Shown piece by piece: positions 1-8,410 of a stretch of 64,000 nt of DNA (its first letter is position 1; each line of letters begins with the position of its first letter). Below the pieces are notes generated by a model. The model ran no database searches. It was not told the origin of the DNA and saw only the letters and a list, made by a program, of their open reading frames with translations. The translations under genes were made by a program, and so were the position numbers. Source of the stretch: Sphingomonas montanisoli (GTDB lineage: Bacteria; Pseudomonadota; Alphaproteobacteria; Sphingomonadales; Sphingomonadaceae); the NCBI RefSeq assembly GCF_008274695.1, contig NZ_VTOU01000003.1:806001-870000 (forward strand), given 5' to 3'.

Positions 1-109
1 CCGCGCCCGCGACACGGCCTATGCCGCGGTCGACGCACTCGATTTCCCGAGCGGCTTCTGCCGCCGCGACATCGGCTGGCGCGAAATGGCACGGCAGCGG
101 AACGGTTGA
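1..109 (+). CDS. purD: Phosphoribosylamine-glycine ligase, C-terminal end (partial)
   Basis: Only the last 35 or so codons lie in the window; the frame is open from position 2 and stops with TGA at 107-109. The tail reads ARDTAYAAVDALDFPSGFCR and then RDIGWRE, which matches the characteristic C-terminus of GAR synthetase (the FxRRDIGWR element). PurD catalyses ATP-dependent condensation of phosphoribosylamine with glycine in purine synthesis, in the cytoplasm. The next gene starts 65 bases downstream on the same strand. The call rests on the tail motif alone. Confidence 0.75.
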   Translation, partial: RARDTAYAAVDALDFPSGFCRRDIGWREMARQRNG

Positions 110-173
110 GCCGCAGGGGCATTTGAGAGGAGACGGGGTGGCAACGCCCCGCCCGAAAATAGAAGGGCAAAAT

Positions 174-650
174 ATGTCGAACACCACCCTCATCATCATC
201 GCGGTCGCGGTCGTGCTGGTGATCGCCGTCATCTTCCTGCTGACCCGCAAACCTACCGCACAGGTGCCGCCCGCGTCGGTCGCAAAGCCTGCCGCCCCCG
301 CCCCCAAGCCCGTCGAGCAGCCGCATAGCGGGATCGCCGATGGCGCCGCTGCCGCGATGCTCGATGTCGCCGGGCCGGTCGTCGGCGTCGACCTGAATCC
401 TGATCTGCCGTCGGACGACCTGACCCGCATCAAGGGCCTGGGGCCGAAGGCGCAGGCGGTGCTCAACAGCATCGGCATCCACCGTTATTCGCAGCTAGCG
501 GCGCTCGATCCGGCGCAGGCGGGCGAGGTCGACGGCCGGATGGGCAATTTCAAGGGCCGCATCCACCGTGACGAATGGGTCGATCAGGCACGCTTCCTGG
601 AGCAGGACGACACCATCGGTTTCGAAGCGAAATACGGAAAGCTCGGTTAA
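174..650 (+). CDS. Membrane-anchored helix-hairpin-helix protein
   Basis: This 158-residue protein has an N-terminal hydrophobic segment at about residues 5-24, followed by RK, so it looks like a single anchor. A Pro/Ala-rich linker covers about 30-60, and a helix-hairpin-helix-like segment follows from about 80 (LTRIKGLGPKAQAVLNSIGI, then a YSQLAAL stretch). The KGLGPK turn resembles HhH nucleic-acid or protein interaction modules seen in small sphingomonad proteins. The ATG at 174 was chosen because it begins the anchor; the frame is open upstream, but that part has no plausible protein character. It follows purD on the same strand and overlaps the modC stop by 4 bases tail to tail. Function is unknown. 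Confidence 0.8.
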   Translation: MSNTTLIIIAVAVVLVIAVIFLLTRKPTAQVPPASVAKPAAPAPKPVEQPHSGIADGAAAAMLDVAGPVVGVDLNPDLPSDDLTRIKGLGPKAQAVLNSIGIHRYSQLAALDPAQAGEVDGRMGNFKGRIHRDEWVDQARFLEQDDTIGFEAKYGKLG

Positions 651-1735
651 CCTCTGCGCCGCTCGGCCAAGGCGGCGGCCTTGATCGCCGCCTCGACCCC
701 GTCCCCGACCGCCAGTTCCAGCCGATCCCATGACTTGCGGGTGATGCTGGAGAGCAACCGCGGGCCATCCTCGCCGTCGCCAAGGCTCAGCACCACCCGC
801 ATCTGCGCGGTGCGGGTATGTTCGGCGGCGACGATCCGCGCGGAAATGTGATTGAGCGCGCTATCGACAGTCTCTGTCTTCGACAGCGTAACGTCGGCCG
901 CGCGAATCCGCAGCCGGACCAACGGATCGGCATCCCAGCGCCCCGGCACCTGGAGGAACGTCTCACCGATCCGGCAGGTGGTGATGTCGTAATCGGCGTC
1001 ATAGCCGACCGGCGCAGCCTTCAGGATGACCAAAGCGTCGCCGGCACGCGCCAGGGGCAGCGACAGATCGGACAAGATCGCATTCGCCTCACCCGCCGCG
1101 ATCACCGCGCCTTCATCGACCAGTACGATATTGTCGGCGAGCCGCTCGACCTCGTCGCGATCATGGCTGACGAGCAGGATCGGGAGCGGAAGGCGATCGC
1201 GCAGCTCGGCGATCATCGCGATCACATCGAGCTTCATCTCGCCATCGAGGCCGGTCAGCGGCTCGTCCATCAGCAGGAAAGCGGGGCAACCGAGCAGCGC
1301 CCGGCCGATCGCCACACGCCGCGCCTCCCCGCCGGACAACGTCCTCGGCTTGCGATCGAGCAGTGCGCGCAGGCCGAGCAGGTCGACCAGCGCATCGAAC
1401 CCTATCGGCGGGATACGCCCCCCCGCCAGCCGCGCGCCATAATCGAGATTGTCGCGCACATTGAGATGCGGAAACAGCCGCCCGTCTTGAAAGATATAAC
1501 CGCAACGCCGCTCCTCGATCGGGACCGCGATCCCGCCCGCGCGATCGTAGAGCGTCCGCCCGCCGACTGCGATCCGGCCCGAATCGGGCTGACCGATGCC
1601 GGCGATCATGTCCATCAGCGTCGTCTTGCCCGCACCCGACGGCCCCAGCACCGCCGTCAGCCCCGCGCCGGCGCGAAAATCGAAAGCGAAGCGCATTCCG
1701 CCCAGCACCCGGCCAATCGCAACGTCGAAGCTCAT
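647..1735 (-). CDS. modC: Molybdate ABC transporter ATP-binding protein
   Basis: A 362-residue ATPase energising molybdate import. The Walker A motif is GPSGAGKTT (about residue 30), the signature is LSGGEARRVAIGRALL, Walker B is FLLMDEP, and the switch histidine is in LVSHDRDEV. The C-terminal third carries a MOP/TOBE-like region (HISARIVAAEHTRTAQMRV), typical of ModC. The ATG at 1735 overlaps the modB stop by 4 bases (ATGA), indicating translational coupling. The frame stays open upstream through modB, but that extension is a shadow of modB. It converges on the HhH gene with a 4-base overlap of stop codons. Confidence 0.93.
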   Translation of the reverse strand: MSFDVAIGRVLGGMRFAFDFRAGAGLTAVLGPSGAGKTTLMDMIAGIGQPDSGRIAVGGRTLYDRAGGIAVPIEERRCGYIFQDGRLFPHLNVRDNLDYGARLAGGRIPPIGFDALVDLLGLRALLDRKPRTLSGGEARRVAIGRALLGCPAFLLMDEPLTGLDGEMKLDVIAMIAELRDRLPLPILLVSHDRDEVERLADNIVLVDEGAVIAAGEANAILSDLSLPLARAGDALVILKAAPVGYDADYDITTCRIGETFLQVPGRWDADPLVRLRIRAADVTLSKTETVDSALNHISARIVAAEHTRTAQMRVVLSLGDGEDGPRLLSSITRKSWDRLELAVGDGVEAAIKAAALAERRRG

Positions 1736-2439
1736 GCGGTACGCCGCTTCACGAGCCATTCGGCAAGCACCAGCGCGCCGAGCGACAGGATGATCGAAAC
1801 AATCGACAGCCGCATCACCTCCGCCTCGGTCCCCGGCATCTGGAGCAGGCTGTAGATCGCGATCGGCAGGGTGCGCGTTTCCCCCGGAATGTTGGACACG
1901 AAGGTGATCGTGGCGCCGAACTCGCCCAGGCTGCGCGCGAAGCCAAGTGCAGTGCCCGCCGCGATGCCCGGCAGGACCAGCGGCAGCGTGATCGTACGGA
2001 ACACATGCCAGCGCCCGCCGCCCAGGCTGCGCGCCGCATGTTCGATGCGGGGATCGAGCGCCTCGATCGACAGGCGGATCGTGCGCACCATCAACGGCAG
2101 ACCCATCACCGCCGCCGCGATCGCCGCACCGGTCCAGTGGAACAGCACCGACAGCCCGAACCACTCGCGCAGCGGCGCGCCGATCGGCCCAGTCGGCAGA
2201 AAAGCTTCCAGCAGCATATAGCCGGTCACCACCGGCGGCAGCACGAGTGGCAGGTGTACCAGGCCATCGACCAGCATTTTGCCCGGAAAGTCGACGCGCG
2301 CGAGCAGCAGCGCGAGCGCGATACCAATCGGCAGGCTCGCGATCACGCCGACCACCGCCACCTGCACGGTCAGGAGGATTGCCTCCGCCCCGTCTGGCCC
2401 GATCCCAAACATATCAAGACCCGTCATAATATCGATCAT
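1732..2439 (-). CDS. modB: Molybdate ABC transporter permease
   Basis: A 235-residue inner-membrane permease with about five hydrophobic spans. It contains the conserved ABC permease EAA-type loop: AARSLGGGRWHVFRTITLPL followed by VLPGIAAGTALGFARSLGEFGAT, the usual ModB/CysT pattern. It forms the channel partner of ModC, four bases overlapping. No ModA-like periplasmic binding protein is encoded upstream, where a 530-base gap begins, so the operon here is modBC only. ATG at 2439 gives the full first span; an in-frame ATG 12 bases inside is an alternative. Confidence 0.92.
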   Translation of the reverse strand: MIDIMTGLDMFGIGPDGAEAILLTVQVAVVGVIASLPIGIALALLLARVDFPGKMLVDGLVHLPLVLPPVVTGYMLLEAFLPTGPIGAPLREWFGLSVLFHWTGAAIAAAVMGLPLMVRTIRLSIEALDPRIEHAARSLGGGRWHVFRTITLPLVLPGIAAGTALGFARSLGEFGATITFVSNIPGETRTLPIAIYSLLQMPGTEAEVMRLSIVSIILSLGALVLAEWLVKRRTA

Positions 2440-2559
2440 GGCCTAGGCCGGAATAGCTGTCATCGCCCTAACGGACCCAAAGCGGGCAAATCACCAAAAT
2501 GGCGCAGAAGCCCGGAAATCCGCCCAAGACCGGTCGCCGCACATGCGAAGAGAGAAAGC

Positions 2560-2748
2560 GCCCCTGGCATTATTGAAGCCAATGTCAGGAAAATTGTTGC
2601 TCTATATCAACGGTTTCGCATTTTTCTTTTGCTGCAGAGCAAAAAAATGCTTGATCCTCGTTGTTCGCAGATGCACAAAGAAGCTGCCTTTCAGGCATCC
2701 TCTCCTAAAACTTTTCAGGCCGGTCCTTCGGGATCGGCCCTTTTTTTT
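2560..2748 (+). ncRNA. Candidate small RNA upstream of an orphan terminator
   Basis: This stretch of the 530-base gap between modB and phaZ is clearly richer in A and T than its surroundings. It ends in a strong intrinsic terminator on the + strand, although no + strand protein gene precedes it (modB is on the opposite strand). No long reading frame here has the high third-position GC of the neighbouring genes. The simplest reading is a short untranslated transcript or a tiny peptide gene. The 5' end is not determined and no known RNA family was recognised. Confidence 0.25.
2718..2748 (+). terminator. Strong intrinsic terminator
   Basis: A 9-bp stem (2718-2726 with 2731-2739, one G-T wobble) closed by a TTCG tetraloop is followed after one C by eight T residues at 2741-2748. 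The wobble pairs only in the + strand RNA, which fixes the direction. No + strand CDS lies immediately upstream. Confidence 0.8.
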
Positions 2749-2754
2749 GTTTTT

Positions 2755-2960
2755 GCCCTCAGGCGCCGGGCGGAGCGCATCCGCGCTCCTTGGCTTCGCG
2801 CCAATAAGGCGCGGCGGCCGTTCGGCCTTGCGGAGCCTGCGGCTCCGACGCTGATCTGAAGGGTGGAACGAGGCGTAGCCTCGCAAGGCCGAACGGCCGC
2901 CCGAGCTTATTGCGAGGAAAGCCAAGGGCGGCGGATGCCGCCCGCCCGGCGCCTGAGGGC
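2755..2960. repeat. Long imperfect inverted repeat
   Basis: Arms of about 80 bases (2755-2833 and 2881-2960) are largely complementary. Both outer ends read GCCCTCAGGCGCCGGGCGG when each is read inward, and both inner parts carry GGCGGCCGTTCGGCCTTGCG. A spacer of about 47 bases contains two smaller hairpins. It sits 9 bases from the phaZ stop, so it may end phaZ transcription. It could also be a decayed mobile repeat. The rest of the 2440-2969 gap holds no gene I can support apart from the candidate RNA and terminator. Confidence 0.8.
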
Positions 2961-2969
2961 TAAAACAAA

Positions 2970-4190
2970 CTAGGCAGCGCCTAGGATGAAGGCGCGCACC
3001 TGCGGGTAGATCTGATTGTCCCACTTCCTGCCCGAAAAGACGCCATAATGACCGACACCGGGCTGAAGATAATGGCGCTTCATATGCGGGCGAAGCGACG
3101 TGCACAGATCGTGCGCCGCCGCCGTCTGGCCGACCGAGCAGATATCGTCGCGCTCGCCTTCGACCGTCAGCAGCGCCGTGCAGCGAATCTTCGCGCAATC
3201 GACCCGCCGCCCACGATAGTCGAGCTCGCCCTTCGCCAGCAGCACCCGCTGGAACACGCGATCGACCGTTTCGAGATAATATTCCGCCGCCATGTCGAGC
3301 ACCGCGAAATATTCGTCGTAGAATTCGCGGATCACCTCCGCCTGTTCCTCCTCGCCATCGGCGAGATGCTGGTAGAGCGCGCGCAGCTTGTCGCCATGCC
3401 GGCTGAGGTTCATCGACATGAAGGCGGTCAGCTGCAGGAAGCCCGGATAGACGCGGCGACCGGCCCCGGCATAACGCCAGGGGACGTGCGTAATCAGATT
3501 GTCCGCAAACCAATCGAGCGGCTTGGCCGTGGCGAGGTCGTTGACCGACGTGGGGTTGATCCGGACGTCGACCGGGCCGCCCATCAGCGTCAGGCTGCGC
3601 GGGGTGCAGGGATGCTTGTCCTCCGCCATCAGCGCCGTCGCCGCCAGCGCCTGCACACAGGGCTGGCACACCGCGAGCATATGCGCCCCCGGCCCCAGTT
3701 CCTCCATGAACATGATCACATGGTCGAGATATTCGTCGAACCCGAACTGGCCGGCGGTCAGCGGTATGTCGCGCGCATTCTTCCAGTCGGTAATATAGAC
3801 GTCATGGTCGCGCAGCATCGTCGATACGGTATTGCGCAGGAGCGTTGCGAAGTGGCCCGAAAGTGCGGCAACGATCAGCACCTTGGGTTGTTCGGCCATC
3901 GTCTCGCCACCCTTCACGAAGCGGACGAGGTTGCCGAAGGGGGTCGATCGCAAGACCTCCTCGCGCACCGGCACCTCGCGATTGCCCGACAGCACCGATG
4001 TGATCTTGTAGGACGGCCGATCATGCGTCAGCCGGGTGTTGGCGGCCATATCGAGCGCGGCGAACCAGCTGCGCGCCAGCGGCGCCTCCGCCCAGTCGCC
4101 GAGCGCAGGCCGCGTGGCCAGACCGGCCGACGCGAACATGCGCATCGGCTCCATGATGTCGCTCAGGCCCTGATAGAATTGATACAGCAT
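2970..4190 (-). CDS. phaZ: Intracellular polyhydroxyalkanoate depolymerase
   Basis: A 406-residue cytoplasmic alpha/beta-hydrolase with the family opening MLYQFYQGLSDIMEPMRMFA. The nucleophile region reads MLAVCQPCVQALAA, with the probable catalytic Cys at about residue 175; intracellular PhaZ enzymes use Cys in place of Ser here. The C-terminal region (LLTVEGERDDICSVGQTAAAHDLC, then GVGHYGVFSGRKWDNQIYP) contains the expected acid and histidine. The enzyme mobilises PHA storage granules. It lies alone on the minus strand with a 150-base region upstream shared with the divergent GST gene. Its length is typical of the family. Confidence 0.92.
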   Translation of the reverse strand: MLYQFYQGLSDIMEPMRMFASAGLATRPALGDWAEAPLARSWFAALDMAANTRLTHDRPSYKITSVLSGNREVPVREEVLRSTPFGNLVRFVKGGETMAEQPKVLIVAALSGHFATLLRNTVSTMLRDHDVYITDWKNARDIPLTAGQFGFDEYLDHVIMFMEELGPGAHMLAVCQPCVQALAATALMAEDKHPCTPRSLTLMGGPVDVRINPTSVNDLATAKPLDWFADNLITHVPWRYAGAGRRVYPGFLQLTAFMSMNLSRHGDKLRALYQHLADGEEEQAEVIREFYDEYFAVLDMAAEYYLETVDRVFQRVLLAKGELDYRGRRVDCAKIRCTALLTVEGERDDICSVGQTAAAHDLCTSLRPHMKRHYLQPGVGHYGVFSGRKWDNQIYPQVRAFILGAA

Positions 4191-4349
4191 CGAACGAACG
4201 CGCCCCCGCCTCCGATCCTGTCCAGCCGCATCAAGAGACTCGCAACGGGATCGGAATGTGCATAATCCATTATATGCTGCAGTGCGCCATAAATGTTTGC
4301 TAGGACGTGGCGGGACGGTACGACAAGCTGGGCACGAAGGGAGAGGGCG

Positions 4350-5006
4350 ATGGCGAACGCGGTCCTGACCATATCGAGCAAGAATTATTCATCCTGGTCG
4401 CTGCGTGGCTGGCTGCTGTGCAAACTTGCCGGTCTCGACGTGACCGAGGAACGCGTTCCGATCGACGCCCCCGGCCAGCGCGCCGAGCTGCTCCTGCTGT
4501 CGCCGTCGGTGCTGGTGCCGCGGCTGACGCATGACGATGTGAGCGTGTGGGACACGCTCGCCATCGCCGAATATCTGAACGAATGCTTCCCCGAAGCCGG
4601 GCTCTATCCAGCCGACGCGAAAGTCCGCGCGCATTGTCGCAGCATATCGGGCGAGATTCATTCGGGTTTCCACAATCTACGTTCGGCGCTTCCGATGAAC
4701 CTGAAGGCGCGCAACGACAGTTTCCGCCTGTTCGCCGGCGCGAAACCCGACATCGATCGGATCCAGGCGATCTGGCGCGAATGCCTGTCGGCTTATGGCG
4801 GCCCGTGGTTGTTCGGGGACAAGCCGACCGTCGCCGATGCGATGTTCGCCCCCGTCGCGACCCGCTTCCAAACCTACGCCATACCGCTCGACGCGCAGAG
4901 CCGCGCCTATAGCGCGACCGTGCTCGGCTGGGACTTCGTCAAGGCATGGACCGCCGCCGCGATTGCGGAGCCCGAGGAAATGGAAGAGCTCGACGCGGAA
5001 TTCTAG
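4350..5006 (+). CDS. Glutathione S-transferase family protein
   Basis: A 218-residue cytoplasmic GST. The N-terminal thioredoxin-fold half begins MANAVLTISSKNYSSWSLRG and carries the glutathione-binding turn (LVPRLTHDD, then VWDTLAIAEYLNE). The helical half contains GPWLFGDKPTVADAMFAPV, the N-capping/hydrophobic-staple element of GSTs. The ATG at 4350 was chosen because it starts the conserved strand and is preceded by AGGGAGAGGG. Its stop overlaps the FixJ-like gene tail to tail by 4 bases. Substrate cannot be deduced. Confidence 0.9.
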   Translation: MANAVLTISSKNYSSWSLRGWLLCKLAGLDVTEERVPIDAPGQRAELLLLSPSVLVPRLTHDDVSVWDTLAIAEYLNECFPEAGLYPADAKVRAHCRSISGEIHSGFHNLRSALPMNLKARNDSFRLFAGAKPDIDRIQAIWRECLSAYGGPWLFGDKPTVADAMFAPVATRFQTYAIPLDAQSRAYSATVLGWDFVKAWTAAAIAEPEEMEELDAEF

Positions 5007-5635
5007 GATTTCTCTTCGGGCATGAGTGGCACGAGGCCGGAAGCGAAGGCCATCCGCACCGCTTCCGCCACGCTGCGTACGCCGAGCTTTTCCATCAGGT
5101 GCGCGCGATAAATCTCCACGGTGCGCGGGCTGATATCGAGCTGATAGGCGATGACCTTGTTGGCGCGGCCTTCGACCAGCCCCATCAACACGTCGCGTTC
5201 GCGCGGCGTGAGTTTTTCGATCTGCTCGCGCGACGCGCGCGCAACGCGCTCCATGCGTTCACGATCCTCGATCCGAGCGAAAGCGGTTTCGATCGCGGTG
5301 GTCAGGGTTTCCGCGCTTGAAGGTTTCTCCAGGAAGTCGCTGGCGCCCGCCTTCATCGCTTCGACCGCGCGGGAAATGTCCCCGAAGCCAGTGAGCACGA
5401 TCGTTTCGAACCGTCCGTCGAGCAAGCGGACCTCACGCAGGACGTCGAGTCCGTTCATGCCGGGCAGCGCGAGATCGAGCAGCAGGCAACCCGACGGCAG
5501 CATCGCCAACTTGGCGATGAACGCCTCGCCCGACGCGAAGCTCACCACTTCGACATCGAGCCGGGTCTTGACGACCATCGCCACCGAGGCGCTGAACCCT
5601 TCGTCATCATCGACCAGATAGATGCATCGCGTCAT
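5003..5635 (-). CDS. FixJ-family response regulator
   Basis: A 210-residue two-component regulator. The receiver domain occupies residues 1-120: an acidic pocket in YLVDDDEG, phospho-acceptor Asp at about 54 in LLLDLALPGMNG, and a conserved Lys in FLEKP. The LuxR-type helix-turn-helix at about 140-200 starts LTPRERDVLMGLVEG and contains SPRTVEIYRAHLMEKL, diagnostic of FixJ/TodT regulators. Its ATG overlaps the stop of the sensor kinase by one base (TGATG), so the two are translationally coupled. Targets are not visible nearby. Confidence 0.93.
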   Translation of the reverse strand: MTRCIYLVDDDEGFSASVAMVVKTRLDVEVVSFASGEAFIAKLAMLPSGCLLLDLALPGMNGLDVLREVRLLDGRFETIVLTGFGDISRAVEAMKAGASDFLEKPSSAETLTTAIETAFARIEDRERMERVARASREQIEKLTPRERDVLMGLVEGRANKVIAYQLDISPRTVEIYRAHLMEKLGVRSVAEAVRMAFASGLVPLMPEEKS

Positions 5636-8319
5636 CAGGCGGCTCCCCCGACAGGCCCTGCGACCGGCAATGTGAACTGGAAAATGCTGCCGCCGCCATC
5701 GGCAGGCACGACGGATAAGGTACCGCCATGCGCTTCCACGATCCGGCGCGAGATCGACAGGCCAAACCCCATCCCCTCCCGCTTCGTGGTGGCAAAGGGG
5801 CGAAACAGCTGTTCGTACATGGCCGGATCGATACCCGGACCATGATCCCGCACGGAAAGGACCAGCATGGCATCGTCACGCATAGTTGAAGAAACTATCA
5901 GGTCGCGACCCATCCCGCCATCCGCCGCCATCGCGTCCGCCCCGTTGCGGATAAGATTGACCAGCACCTGCTGAATCTGAAGGCGATCGCACATCACTTT
6001 GCGGCTGCTCGCCTCGAACGCATAGCGGATGCGGATGTCGCGCGATCCACGGTTGATCATCGCGAGTGCGGTCGCCTCTTCCGCCAGCGCGACGATGGGC
6101 TCGGGCCGCATGTCGATTTCGCCACGGGTGATGAACGCACGCAGCCGGCGGATGATCTCGCCGGCCCGGCTGGCCTGTTCGCTCGCGTGGCGGATCGCCT
6201 CGATCGCGGGCTGGTGCCGTTCATCCTCTCCCAACATGATGTCGGCGGCGCCCAGAAAGTTGACGATCGCCGCCAGAGGCTGGTTGATCTCATGCGCGAG
6301 GGCCGCCGCCAGTTCACCCATCATCCCAGCTCGCGAAACCTGATCGAGCTGCGATCGGAGCCGCACCAACCGGCCTTCGGCCTCGATCGCGGGTCGCATG
6401 TCGCGGCCGGAGATTACGAACATGCAGCGATCGTCGACGATCGTCTCGCTGACGGTGGCAAGAACGGGGACTTCTTCGCCATCGAACCGGCGGAAGGTGA
6501 TGCGGCCCGGCCACCGGCGGCTGTCGTCGACCAGCTCGGCCATGGACCGAGCCTTGCTGCTTCCGTCCGCCGGCCGGGCACCGATGCTGAGTATCTCGAT
6601 GCCGATCAGCCCACCTGGTTCACAACCGTAAAGCACATCTGCGGCGGCACTCGCCGAACGGATCACGCCATGCTCATCGCACACCACCAGCGCGTCGGGC
6701 ATCGTCGCCAGGATCGCGCGCATCTCCGCCTCCGCCGCGCGCAACGCATGCTCACGCGCGATGCGGTCGGTGACGTCGAGATAGGTGCCGATCACCCGGA
6801 GCGCCTTCCCGTCGTCATCATAGATGATCCGCGCCCAGCTTTCGGCGTGGCGGGTGAGGCCGTCTTCGTCATCAAACGGCATTTCGAAATGAACCCGAAC
6901 CTGCCGCTGGTCGATCGCGAGACCCAACGTGTCGGCCACGCGGTTGCTGAGACCACGCGGGTTGTCCTCGCGGCCCAGACTGCCGTGAAACAGCGCCTGA
7001 TCGCCCGTCGACCAGCGTAGCCGCTCCGCAACCAGATCATATTCGTAAATGAATATCCCCTGCACCGCGACGGCAGTGGCGAGCCGGGCCTCGGTGATCG
7101 CGATCGCCTGATCACGCAGCCGCACTGCGGATTCGGCGGCACGGCGTGCCGTGATGTCCGTCAGCGCGATGACGGTGGTCGCCGATTGCCCCGGCATCGT
7201 CACCGCCCGGGCCTGCCCAAAGATCACCAGTTCATGCCCGTCACGGTGCAGTTCGACGCGTTCGACTTCGACGCCGTCCTCGTTCGATATGGATATGCTG
7301 GCGAGAAGTTCGTCGCGCCGCCGGCCGATAGCCTCCTTCGCGGTCCATCCGTAAATCTCGGTACAGCCATGCGACCAGTATCGGATGATTCCGTCCTGAC
7401 CGACGACCATCACGGGTGCGAGATCGATCGTATCAACCAAAGCATCGCGCTCGGCACGGTTTCGGGCGGACCGCTCGGCCGCACGGCCGACGATCGCGGT
7501 CGCGATCGCGACGTTGAGCACGACGACAGCCGCATCGATCATCGCGGGATGCAGATGCGCCATCTGCGCTGCGGCGTGGAGCAGTATCTGGGCAACCGCG
7601 ACCGCGATGATGATCCCGGGCAGATGCCAGCCCTCGATCGCCGCCGTATCGGCATCGATCGCGAAATAACCGGGCCAGCCGTCGCCATGCCGCCAGATCA
7701 GGATCGCCCCGGCCAGCGTCGCGAAGATCAGCGCGCCCGGCGCCGCAAGCAACAGGGTTCGCGGCCCCAACTCGCTCAGTTCGATGCCGATGACATGTCC
7801 GATGACGACCGTGGCGGAAAACAGAAGCACGATCGTCGCCAGCACCACGGCGACCTTCGCCGGCCAGCCGCCCCGGCCGCTATCGGGCCATGATGCCGCT
7901 GCGAGCATCAGCAGGATCAGTATTGCCGCGATCCTGGTCGTCGCCAGTCGCGGGGGATCGGGCGAAGGCAGAAACGCGTTCACACTCCGGTCGATCATGC
8001 CGTCGATATTCAAGATCGGCGCGATCGTCGGCAGGCAGGCGAGCAGCACGCCGACGACGATCAGGATTCGCGAAGCCCGCGGCGCGTCGAAAAGACGGGC
8101 GATAAGACCAACCGCCAGCGCAATCGCGGATGCGGCAACGACCGGCGGCGTCGCGAGACGGCTCAGCCCGAGGGTCGCAACACGGGGCTCGCCCGCGACC
8201 CACCCGACGAGCACGGCCCCGCCGAGCAGCACGCATGTGCCGCTGGCCACTGCCGACAGGCGCGCCGCCATGCGGCGACGACCCGGATTCTGAGACCCGC
8301 TGCCCGTCTCCCCCTCCAA
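5635..8319 (-). CDS. Membrane PAS-domain sensor histidine kinase (FixL-like)
   Basis: An 894-residue kinase partnering the FixJ-like regulator. Residues about 17-285 contain roughly eight hydrophobic segments (a MASE-like membrane module). Three PAS-like domains follow at about 290-390, 405-520 and 530-645. The H-box (LAHEINQPLAA, His about 676), the N-box (NLIRNGADAM), DHGPGID and GMGFGLSISRRIVEAHGG form a complete FixL/DctB-type kinase core. I could not identify a heme-ligating histidine with confidence, so oxygen sensing is only a family-based guess. The large membrane module suggests a membrane-associated cue. Confidence 0.9.
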   Translation of the reverse strand: MEGETGSGSQNPGRRRMAARLSAVASGTCVLLGGAVLVGWVAGEPRVATLGLSRLATPPVVAASAIALAVGLIARLFDAPRASRILIVVGVLLACLPTIAPILNIDGMIDRSVNAFLPSPDPPRLATTRIAAILILLMLAAASWPDSGRGGWPAKVAVVLATIVLLFSATVVIGHVIGIELSELGPRTLLLAAPGALIFATLAGAILIWRHGDGWPGYFAIDADTAAIEGWHLPGIIIAVAVAQILLHAAAQMAHLHPAMIDAAVVVLNVAIATAIVGRAAERSARNRAERDALVDTIDLAPVMVVGQDGIIRYWSHGCTEIYGWTAKEAIGRRRDELLASISISNEDGVEVERVELHRDGHELVIFGQARAVTMPGQSATTVIALTDITARRAAESAVRLRDQAIAITEARLATAVAVQGIFIYEYDLVAERLRWSTGDQALFHGSLGREDNPRGLSNRVADTLGLAIDQRQVRVHFEMPFDDEDGLTRHAESWARIIYDDDGKALRVIGTYLDVTDRIAREHALRAAEAEMRAILATMPDALVVCDEHGVIRSASAAADVLYGCEPGGLIGIEILSIGARPADGSSKARSMAELVDDSRRWPGRITFRRFDGEEVPVLATVSETIVDDRCMFVISGRDMRPAIEAEGRLVRLRSQLDQVSRAGMMGELAAALAHEINQPLAAIVNFLGAADIMLGEDERHQPAIEAIRHASEQASRAGEIIRRLRAFITRGEIDMRPEPIVALAEEATALAMINRGSRDIRIRYAFEASSRKVMCDRLQIQQVLVNLIRNGADAMAADGGMGRDLIVSSTMRDDAMLVLSVRDHGPGIDPAMYEQLFRPFATTKREGMGFGLSISRRIVEAHGGTLSVVPADGGGSIFQFTLPVAGPVGGAA

Positions 8320-8410
8320 CAGGCCATTGTCGTTATCGGAAGTGTAACACCGAGCACAGAAGCGGGGAAGCCGGATAATCTTATGAAAAGCTTCGGATTT
8401 TTCTGCCCGT

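Noticed and set aside
2440-2560. Molybdenum-cofactor riboswitch upstream of modB
   Set aside because: On the minus strand I found none of the multi-hairpin structure expected; a covariance search would be needed to be certain.
8370-8405. Possible terminator GAAGC...GCTTC followed by TTTTT
   Set aside because: The stem is only 5 bp with a 16-base loop, and no + strand gene precedes it.
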